The translations under genes and the position numbers were made by a program. Shown one piece after another: positions 56,608-64,000 of a DNA stretch of 64,000 nt. Numbering within the stretch: the stretch's first letter is position 1; each line of letters begins with the position of its first letter. The stretch comes from Pseudomonas chlororaphis (GTDB lineage Bacteria > Pseudomonadota > Gammaproteobacteria > Pseudomonadales > Pseudomonadaceae), in contig NZ_MSCT01000014.1 of assembly GCF_001921865.1 (NCBI RefSeq), positions 168,544 to 232,543 on the forward strand, written 5' to 3'. The notes beneath the pieces were generated by a model that saw nothing but the letters and a program-made list of their open reading frames with translations, did no database searches and was not told the DNA's origin.

Positions 56608-58182
56608 ATGACCGACCCCCTGATCGAAATCCGCAACCTCAACGTCGCCTTCGGCGCGCAGCAAGTGGTGCGCGACCTGTGCCTGGATATCCGCCCCGGC
56701 GAGTGCCTGGCGCTGGTCGGCGAGTCGGGCTCGGGCAAGTCGGTGACCGCCCACTCGATCCTGCAACTGCTGCCCGACTGCGACACCCGCAGCAGCGGCA
56801 GCATCCGCTACCGCGGCCAGGAGTTGCTCGGCGCCGACGCCAAGACCTTGCAGAAGCTGCGCGGCGACCGCATCGCCATGATCTTCCAGGAGCCGATGAC
56901 CTCGCTCAACCCGCTGCACAGCATCGAAAAACAGATCGGCGAAACCCTGCTGCTGCACAAGGGCCTGGGCGGCAAGGCGGCCCAGGCGCGGATCCTCGAA
57001 CTGCTGCGCCTGGTGGGCATCCAGAAACCCGAGGAACGGCTCAAGGCCTATCCGCACCAGCTTTCCGGCGGCCAACGGCAGCGGGTGATGATCGCCATGG
57101 CCCTGGCCTGCGAGCCGGAACTGCTGATCGCCGACGAGCCGACCACCGCGCTGGACGTGACCGTGCAGCGCAAGATCCTGCTGCTGCTCAAATCCCTGCA
57201 ACAGCGCCTGGGCATGTCGCTGCTGCTGATCAGCCACGACCTCAACCTGGTGCGCAGCATCGCCCAGCGCGTCTGTGTGATGAAGGCCGGGCAGATCGTC
57301 GAGCAGGCGCCGTGCGAAACCCTGTTCAACGCGCCGCAACACCCGTATAGCCGAGTACTGCTCAACGCCGAGCCGGAAGGCGAAGCGCTGCCCCGGGACG
57401 AGCGCGAAGTGGTGCTGCAGGTGGACGACCTCAGCGTCGAGTTCCAGATCGGCGGCGGGCTGTTCCAGCGCAAGCGCTACCTGCGCGCGGTGGACGGCAT
57501 CAGCCTGAGCCTGCAACGGGGCAAGACCCTGGGCATCGTCGGCGAGTCCGGCTCGGGCAAGTCCACGCTCGGCCAGGCGATCCTGCGCCTGCTGGATTCC
57601 GAAGGCAGCATCCGCTTCCAGGGCGAGGCGCTGGACGGCCTCGACCAGAAGCAGCTACGGCCCTGGCGCAAACAGATGCAGGTGGTGTTCCAGGACCCGT
57701 TCGGCAGCCTCAGCCCGCGGATGTCGGTGCAGCAGATCATCAGCGAAGGCCTGGAAGTGCACAGCCGCCTTACTGCCCAGCAGTGCGAGCAGCAGGTGAT
57801 CCAGGCCCTGGAAGAAGTCGGCCTCGACCCGGCCAGCCGCCATCGCTACCCCCACGAGTTTTCCGGCGGCCAGCGCCAGCGCATTGCGATTGCCCGCGCG
57901 TTGGTGCTCAAGCCGGCGCTGATCCTGCTCGACGAGCCGACCTCGGCCCTGGACCGCACGGTGCAGAAACAGGTGGTGGCGCTGCTGCGCCAGCTCCAGG
58001 AGCGGCACGGCCTGACCTACCTGTTCATCAGCCACGACCTGGCGGTGGTCCGTGCCCTGGCCCACGACATGATCGTGATCAAGGACGGCAAGGTGGTCGA
58101 ACGCGGCCCCAGCCACGACGTGTTCGACGCGCCGCAACATCCCTACACCCAGGAGCTGCTGGCCGCCGCCCACCCCGGCTGA
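56608..58182 (+). CDS. yejF: Oligopeptide ABC transporter ATPase with two cassettes
   Basis: 524 residues, two complete nucleotide-binding domains. First: Walker A GESGSGKS, signature LSGGQRQR, Walker B LLIADEPT. Second: GESGSGKS, FSGGQRQR, LILLDEPT. Both end in the C-terminal extension of oligopeptide ATPases. I take ATG 56608 (MTDPLIEIRNL), 42 bp after the yejE stop; a TTG at 56575 is an alternative. Confidence 0.95.
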   Translation: MTDPLIEIRNLNVAFGAQQVVRDLCLDIRPGECLALVGESGSGKSVTAHSILQLLPDCDTRSSGSIRYRGQELLGADAKTLQKLRGDRIAMIFQEPMTSLNPLHSIEKQIGETLLLHKGLGGKAAQARILELLRLVGIQKPEERLKAYPHQLSGGQRQRVMIAMALACEPELLIADEPTTALDVTVQRKILLLLKSLQQRLGMSLLLISHDLNLVRSIAQRVCVMKAGQIVEQAPCETLFNAPQHPYSRVLLNAEPEGEALPRDEREVVLQVDDLSVEFQIGGGLFQRKRYLRAVDGISLSLQRGKTLGIVGESGSGKSTLGQAILRLLDSEGSIRFQGEALDGLDQKQLRPWRKQMQVVFQDPFGSLSPRMSVQQIISEGLEVHSRLTAQQCEQQVIQALEEVGLDPASRHRYPHEFSGGQRQRIAIARALVLKPALILLDEPTSALDRTVQKQVVALLRQLQERHGLTYLFISHDLAVVRALAHDMIVIKDGKVVERGPSHDVFDAPQHPYTQELLAAAHPG

Positions 58183-58211
58183 CCCGGCTCGTTCCGACAA
58201 AAGCGACACCC

Positions 58212-58321
58212 TGTAGCCGCTGCCGAGCCCGCGAGGCTGCGTAAGACCCGCAGGGTCTCCGACGGTCGCAAGATCGTTGCGAGCGTGCCGCTCGTACGCA
58301 GCCTGCGGCAGCGGCTACAGG
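58212..58321. repeat. Long REP-type inverted pair
   Basis: TGTAGCCGCTGCCGAGCCCG at 58212 and its inverse CGCAGCCTGCGGCAGCGGCT ending at about 58317, with further pairing between. Closely resembles 40592-40681. Confidence 0.8.
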
Positions 58322-58402
58322 GTTGGCGTTGGCCACCACAGTCGCGTCGACGCGGGGATTCCCGGCATAATCGGCGCCGCGCTTCCCTCAGGACTCCAGC
58401 CC

Positions 58403-59821
58403 ATGAACGACACCGAAAACCTCAAGGATTACCAGCGGGTCCGGCAACTGGCGATCCGCTCGCTGTTCGAGATCATCGAGCAGTCCAGCGAGGGCACGGT
58501 GATCGTCGACCGCGACGCGAATATCGTCTGGATGAACGAACGCTACGCCCGGCGCTTTGGCCTGGAGTCGGCGGCGTTCGCCATCGGCAAGCCCTGCGAG
58601 AGCGTGATCCCCAGCAGCCTGCTGCGCGAGGTGGTGCGCACCGGCCGGCCGATTCTGCTGGACATGCAAGACACGCCGAAGGACCCGCTGGTGGTCATGC
58701 GCCTGCCGATCCACGACGATGCCGGGGCGGTGATCGGCGCCATCGGCTTCGCCCTGTTCGACGAGCTGCGCAGCCTGTCGCCGATGCTCAAGCGCTACCT
58801 GAGCATGCAGGAAGAACTGGCTTCCACGCGTTCGCTGCTGCGGGCGCGACAGACCAAATACAACTTCGCCCACTTCATCGGCACCAGCGCCGCCAGCCTG
58901 GAAGTCAAGCGCCGCGCCCGACGCAGCGCCAGCACCGACTCGCCGGTGCTGCTGCAAGGCGAGACCGGCACCGGCAAGGAACTGCTGGCCCAGGCCATCC
59001 ACGCCGCTTCGCCGCGAGCGCACAAGGCCTTCGTCAGCATCAACAGCGCGGCGATTCCCGAAGCCCTGCTGGAGGCCGAATTCTTCGGCACCGCCCCCGG
59101 CGCCTTCACCGGCGCCGACCGCAAGGGCCGCGCCGGCAAATTGCAGATCGCCCAGGGCGGCACGCTGTTTCTCGACGAGATCGGCGACATGCCCCTGCCC
59201 CTGCAAAGCAAGCTGCTGCGGGTGCTGCAAGAAAAAGAGTTCGAGCCGGTGGGCTCCAACGAGGTGATCCAGAGCGACGTGCGGGTGATCGCCGCCACCT
59301 CCACCGACCTGGAGGCGGCGATCAAGCGCGGCGAATTCCGCGCCGACCTGTACTACCGCCTCAACGTGCTGCCGATCCAGGTGCCGCCGCTGCGCGAACG
59401 CCTGGACGACCTGCCGGCCCTGAGCGAAGCCATTCTCGAAGAACTGCGCAGCCAGCACGAATTGGCCCCCGACGCCCTGGCCCTGCTCGGCCAACACGCG
59501 TGGCCGGGCAATATCCGCGAGCTGCGCAACGTGCTGGAGCGCGCCGCCCTGCTCAGCGACGACCTGATGCTCAACGTTGTCGACCTGCGCGCGGCCATCG
59601 GCAGCTTCAGCCCGGTGCCGCGCGCCGCCAGCGCGCCCAACGCCGAGGCCCTGCCCAACCAAACCTTCGCCGCCGCCCGCGAGCGCTTCGACCGGCAATT
59701 GATCGAGACGACCCTGGCCCAATGCGGCGGCAAGGTCATTGAAGCCGCGGCGCGCCTGGGGCTGGGGCGTTCGACCTTGTACAAGAAGATGGCGGCGTTG
59801 GGGATCGAAGAGTCTCGATAA
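58403..59821 (+). CDS. hbcR: Sigma54 enhancer-binding activator of 3-hydroxybutyrate use (HbcR-like)
   Basis: 472 residues. PAS domain (GTVIVDRDANIVWMNERYAR), central AAA+ with Walker A GETGTGKE, the sigma54-contact loop as APGAFTGADRKGRAG, Walker B GGTLFLDEIGDMPL, arginine-finger region RVIAATSTDLEAAIKRGEFR, and a Fis-type HTH at the end (GKVIEAAARLGLGRSTLYKK). It directly precedes gntP-bdhA-acetoacetyl-CoA synthetase, the arrangement for which a P. aeruginosa orthologue (PA2005, HbcR) is known to control 3-hydroxybutyrate catabolism. The PAS domain probably senses the substrate; no receiver domain. Confidence 0.88.
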   Translation: MNDTENLKDYQRVRQLAIRSLFEIIEQSSEGTVIVDRDANIVWMNERYARRFGLESAAFAIGKPCESVIPSSLLREVVRTGRPILLDMQDTPKDPLVVMRLPIHDDAGAVIGAIGFALFDELRSLSPMLKRYLSMQEELASTRSLLRARQTKYNFAHFIGTSAASLEVKRRARRSASTDSPVLLQGETGTGKELLAQAIHAASPRAHKAFVSINSAAIPEALLEAEFFGTAPGAFTGADRKGRAGKLQIAQGGTLFLDEIGDMPLPLQSKLLRVLQEKEFEPVGSNEVIQSDVRVIAATSTDLEAAIKRGEFRADLYYRLNVLPIQVPPLRERLDDLPALSEAILEELRSQHELAPDALALLGQHAWPGNIRELRNVLERAALLSDDLMLNVVDLRAAIGSFSPVPRAASAPNAEALPNQTFAAARERFDRQLIETTLAQCGGKVIEAAARLGLGRSTLYKKMAALGIEESR

Positions 59822-59823
59822 AG

Positions 59824-60050
59824 AGACAATCGTCTCCACAGAGAGAAAGAGCCAGCGCTTCGCGCTGATCGCGGGCAAGCCTCGCTCCTATAAGAGCCCT
59901 GCACACTTCTGTAGGAGCGAGGCTTGCCCGCGATGGCGTCCTCAAGCCCGAAAAATGTCTCAAAACAGAGACAAAACCCTGCACCGCCACCAAAAAAAAT
60001 ACAAAATAACTTACATTTCAATAACTTAACGACATGGCACAAAACTCGCT
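59824..60050 (+). promoter_or_regulatory. Sigma54 promoter and candidate enhancer sites for the 3-hydroxybutyrate genes
   Basis: TGGCAC-N5-TCGCT at 60035-60050 keeps the invariant GG and GC 10 bp apart. Upstream are GAGAC-aatc-GTCTC (59824-59837) and TGTCTC-aaaaca-GAGACA (59956-59973), which share the same half-site in opposite arrangement and fit as binding sites for the Fis-type HTH of the neighbouring activator. Confidence 0.7.
59869..59935. repeat. REP doublet within the sigma54 control region
   Basis: ATCGCGGGCAAGCCTCGCTC faces TGTAGGAGCGAGGCTTGCCC, a tight inverted pair between the two candidate enhancer sites. Confidence 0.8.
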
Positions 60051-60082
60051 ATAGCCCCTCTCCACACGCTTCACCCCACAAA

Positions 60083-60090
60083 AATAACAA
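60083..60090 (+). promoter_or_regulatory. Crc/Hfq-type CA motif at gntP
   Basis: AATAACAA, matching AAnAAnAA, directly upstream of the ribosome-binding site GGAGAG. The position suits Hfq/Crc translational repression under carbon catabolite control. Confidence 0.6.
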
Positions 60091-60107
60091 TCCTGGAGAG
60101 ACACACC

Positions 60108-61499
60108 ATGAGTGTGATCATTGCCCTGGCAGCCCTCGCGCTGTTGATGCTGGCTGCCTACCGCGGCTACAGCGTCATTCTCTTTGCCCCCATCGCCGCC
60201 CTCGGCGCCGTGCTGCTCACCGACCCTTCCGCCGTCGCCCCCGCGTTCACCGGGGTGTTCATGGAGAAAATGGTCGGCTTCATCAAGCTGTACTTCCCGG
60301 TGTTCCTGCTCGGCGCGGTGTTCGGCAAGTTGATCGAGCTGTCGGGCTTCTCCCGTTCGATCGTCGCCGCGGCCATCCGCCTGCTCGGCACCCGCCAGGC
60401 CATGCTGGTGATCGTGCTGGTCTGCGCCCTGCTGACCTACGGCGGCGTGTCGCTGTTCGTGGTGGTGTTCGCGGTCTACCCGTTCGCCGCCGAGATGTTC
60501 CGCCAGAGCAACATCCCCAAGCGCCTGATCCCGGCGACCATCGCCCTCGGCGCGTTCTCCTTCACCATGGACGCCCTGCCCGGCACCCCGCAGATCCAGA
60601 ACATCATCCCCAGCACCTTCTTCAACACCACCGCCTGGGCCGCGCCCTGGCTCGGGCTGATCGGCACCATTTTCGTGTTCTGCGCCGGCATGCTGTTCCT
60701 CCAGCGCCAGCGCAACAAGGCGCACAAAGCCGGCGAAGGCTATGGCACCGAGCTGCGCAACGAGCCGGAAACCGCCGCCGACATCCAGCTGCCCAACCCC
60801 TGGATCGCCCTGTCGCCGCTGTTGCTGGTGGGCCTGATGAACCTGCTGTTCACCCACTGGATTCCCCAGTGGTACGGCAAGACCCACAGCCTGGCCCTGG
60901 CCGGCATGGCCGCCCCGGTGCAGACCGACGTAGCCAAGCTCACCGCCATCTGGGCGGTCCAGGCGGCCTTGCTGGTGGGCATCGTCATGGTCCTGGTGTT
61001 CGGCTTCTCGGCCATTCGCAGCAAGCTCGCCGAAGGCAGCAAGAGCGCGGTCAGCGGCGCGCTGCTGGCGGCGATGAACACCGCCTCGGAATACGGTTTC
61101 GGCGCGGTGATCGCCTCCCTGCCGGGCTTCCTGGTGCTCTCGGATTGGCTGAAAAGCATCCCCAACCCGCTGGTCAACGAAGCCATCACCGTGACCCTGC
61201 TGGCCGGCATCACCGGTTCCGCCTCGGGCGGCATGAGCATCGCCCTGGCGGCCATGTCCGAGACCTTCATCAGCGCCGCCCACGCCGCCAACATCCCGCT
61301 GGAAGTGCTGCACCGGGTGGCCGCCATGGCCAGCGGCGGCATGGACACCCTGCCGCACAACGGCGCGGTCATTACCCTGCTGGCCGTCACCGGGCTGACC
61401 CACCGCGAGGCCTACAAGGACATTTTCTGCATTACCCTGATCAAGACCCTGGCGGTCTTCGTCGTCATCGCCACTTTCTACGCCACCGGCATTGTGTGA
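60108..61499 (+). CDS. GntP-family permease (probable 3-hydroxybutyrate importer)
   Basis: 463 residues with about 12-14 hydrophobic spans. GntP family features: RGYSVILFAPIAALGAVLL, ALLTYGGVSLFVVVFAVYPF, FTMDALPGTPQIQNIIPSTF and GSASGGMSIALAAMSE. The next gene begins 8 bp after the stop and is 3-hydroxybutyrate dehydrogenase, so the cargo is probably 3-hydroxybutyrate, not gluconate. The ATG follows GGAGAG. Confidence 0.9.
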   Translation: MSVIIALAALALLMLAAYRGYSVILFAPIAALGAVLLTDPSAVAPAFTGVFMEKMVGFIKLYFPVFLLGAVFGKLIELSGFSRSIVAAAIRLLGTRQAMLVIVLVCALLTYGGVSLFVVVFAVYPFAAEMFRQSNIPKRLIPATIALGAFSFTMDALPGTPQIQNIIPSTFFNTTAWAAPWLGLIGTIFVFCAGMLFLQRQRNKAHKAGEGYGTELRNEPETAADIQLPNPWIALSPLLLVGLMNLLFTHWIPQWYGKTHSLALAGMAAPVQTDVAKLTAIWAVQAALLVGIVMVLVFGFSAIRSKLAEGSKSAVSGALLAAMNTASEYGFGAVIASLPGFLVLSDWLKSIPNPLVNEAITVTLLAGITGSASGGMSIALAAMSETFISAAHAANIPLEVLHRVAAMASGGMDTLPHNGAVITLLAVTGLTHREAYKDIFCITLIKTLAVFVVIATFYATGIV

Positions 61500-61506
61500 G
61501 GTATCC

Positions 61507-62280
61507 ATGAGCAATCTTGCGGGCAAGACCGCCCTCGTCACCGGCTCCACCAGCGGCATTGGCCTAGGCATAGCCCTGAGCCTGGCCAAGGCCGGCGCCG
61601 ACCTGATCCTCAACGGTTTCGGCGATACCTCGAAGGTGATTGCCGAGGTGCGACAATTCGGCGGCAAGGTCGGCCATCACCCGGCCGACGTCAGCGACCC
61701 GGCGCAGATCGCCGACATGCTGGCCTACGCCGAGCGCGAGTTCGGCGGCGTCGATATCCTGGTCAACAACGCTGGCATCCAGCACGTGGCGGCGGTCGAG
61801 GAATTCCCCGTGGAGCGCTGGGATTCGATCATCGCCATCAACCTGTCGTCGGTGTTCCACAGCACCCGCCTGAGCCTGCCGGGCATGCGCGCCAAGGGCT
61901 GGGGGCGGATCGTCAATATCGCCTCGGTGCACGGCCAGGTCGGTTCGGTGGGCAAGGCCGCCTATGTGGCGGCCAAGCACGGGGTGATCGGCCTGACCAA
62001 GGTGGTCGGCCTGGAAACCGCCGCCAGCAACGTCACCTGCAACGCCATCTGCCCGGGCTGGGTGCTGACCCCGCTGGTGCAGAAACAGATCGACGATCGC
62101 GCCGCGGCCGGGGTCGACCCGCAACAGGCGCGGCACGATCTGCTGGCGGAAAAACAGCCGTCGCTGGAGTTCGTCACCCCTGCGCAGTTGGGCGAGCTGG
62201 TGCTGTTCCTGTGCAGCGAAGCCGGCAGCCAGGTGCGCGGCGCGGCGTGGAATATCGACGGCGGCTGGCTGGCCCAGTAG
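61507..62280 (+). CDS. bdhA: 3-hydroxybutyrate dehydrogenase
   Basis: 257 residues, classical short-chain dehydrogenase. Cofactor loop VTGSTSGIGLGIALSLA, NNAG, catalytic Ser in VNIASVHGQVGS and Tyr/Lys in AAYVAAKHGVIG. The substrate-specific segment CPGWVLTPLVQKQI and the C-terminal VRGAAWNIDGGWLAQ match bacterial D-3-hydroxybutyrate dehydrogenases. It oxidises 3-hydroxybutyrate to acetoacetate with NAD+. Starts 8 bp after gntP with GAGG. Confidence 0.95.
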   Translation: MSNLAGKTALVTGSTSGIGLGIALSLAKAGADLILNGFGDTSKVIAEVRQFGGKVGHHPADVSDPAQIADMLAYAEREFGGVDILVNNAGIQHVAAVEEFPVERWDSIIAINLSSVFHSTRLSLPGMRAKGWGRIVNIASVHGQVGSVGKAAYVAAKHGVIGLTKVVGLETAASNVTCNAICPGWVLTPLVQKQIDDRAAAGVDPQQARHDLLAEKQPSLEFVTPAQLGELVLFLCSEAGSQVRGAAWNIDGGWLAQ

Positions 62281-62289
62281 AACGCGATC

Positions 62290-62393
62290 TGTAGCCGCTG
62301 CCGCAGGCTGCGATCGGCTCCGCAGGAGACGTGTTCTTCAAGGCCCCGGAAGGCGCTACGCGCCTTATCGCAGCCTTCGGCAGCGGCTACAGG
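62290..62393. repeat. REP-type inverted pair between bdhA and the acetoacetyl-CoA synthetase gene
   Basis: TGTAGCCGCTGCCGCAGGCT at 62290 and CTTCGGCAGCGGCTACAGGG ending at 62393 with complementary interior. It could partly insulate or stabilise the upstream operon mRNA. Confidence 0.8.
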
Positions 62394-62422
62394 GCATACG
62401 GCATTAGAATCGGTTTGCGTGC

Positions 62423-62436
62423 AATAAGAACAACAA
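62423..62436 (+). promoter_or_regulatory. Crc/Hfq-type CA motifs at the acetoacetyl-CoA synthetase gene
   Basis: Overlapping AATAAGAA (62423-62430) and AACAACAA (62429-62436), both fitting AAnAAnAA, abut the ribosome-binding site AGAGG. A strong candidate for catabolite repression. Confidence 0.65.
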
Positions 62437-62446
62437 GAGGCATCCC

Positions 62447-64000
<1,554 letters not shown>

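Overview
The window reads as a chromosomal segment of a fluorescent Pseudomonas. It is GC-rich and carries a complete gacA-uvrC-pgsA-tRNA-Gly block, a yejABEF operon, REP-type palindromes between genes and a viscosin/orfamide-family lipopeptide synthetase. I name the group (P. fluorescens/protegens/chlororaphis complex) from gene content only and cannot give a species.

Region 1 (1-22.8 kb) is a cyclic lipopeptide locus. Two nonribosomal peptide synthetase genes are read leftward: a complete two-module gene (12955-19335) and a four-module gene cut by the left edge (1-12655). The adenylation pocket residues I could read predict Leu-Glu(acidic)-Thr-Val-Leu-Ser, the first six residues of viscosin/WLIP/orfamide-type peptides. 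A divergent LuxR-type activator gene and a NodT-type outer-membrane efflux gene follow, then a small protein with a YopT-like (C58) Cys-His-Asp signature and a terminator.

Region 2 (22.9-27.7 kb) is accessory. It holds two orphan two-domain fimbrial adhesins of lower GC, a LysR remnant, a strikingly G-poor stretch, and a VOC protein overlapping an atypical cytochrome P450.

Region 3 (27.7-44.95 kb) lies between two 93-bp direct repeats. Each repeat contains the 3' end of tRNA-Gly and its terminator; one copy is part of the intact tRNA gene and the other holds only 21 nt of it. This looks like an old tRNA-inserted island without a surviving integrase. Cargo: a LysR gene; a tightly overlapped DoxX / ABM-membrane protein / Tat amidohydrolase / YcaC-type hydrolase operon with a divergent AraC gene; two convergent winged-helix STAND ATPases, one truncated; a GlxA-type AraC regulator; pirin; an MFS exporter; an OprD porin; and several gene scars.

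Region 4 (45-64 kb) is core chromosome: tRNA-Gly, pgsA, uvrC, gacA; a divergent XRE/gp16-like regulator pair with conspicuous operator sequences; a nitrilase-GNAT pair; a DAHP synthase gene preceded by two successive aromatic-codon leader peptides; ppiC; yejABEF; and a 3-hydroxybutyrate catabolic set (sigma54 activator, GntP permease, 3-hydroxybutyrate dehydrogenase, acetoacetyl-CoA synthetase, the last cut by the right edge). The last set has a readable sigma54 promoter and CA-rich Crc/Hfq-type sites.

Links: GacA is known to control lipopeptide production in this group, so the master regulator and a major target lie about 28 kb apart here. The most novel-looking signals are the tandem attenuator leaders before DAHP synthase, the 10-bp-phased TTGAAC repeats of the XRE/gp16 pair, the tRNA-Gly repeat-bounded island, a perfect 20-bp inverted repeat around the AraC gene, and the C58-like protein beside the lipopeptide genes.
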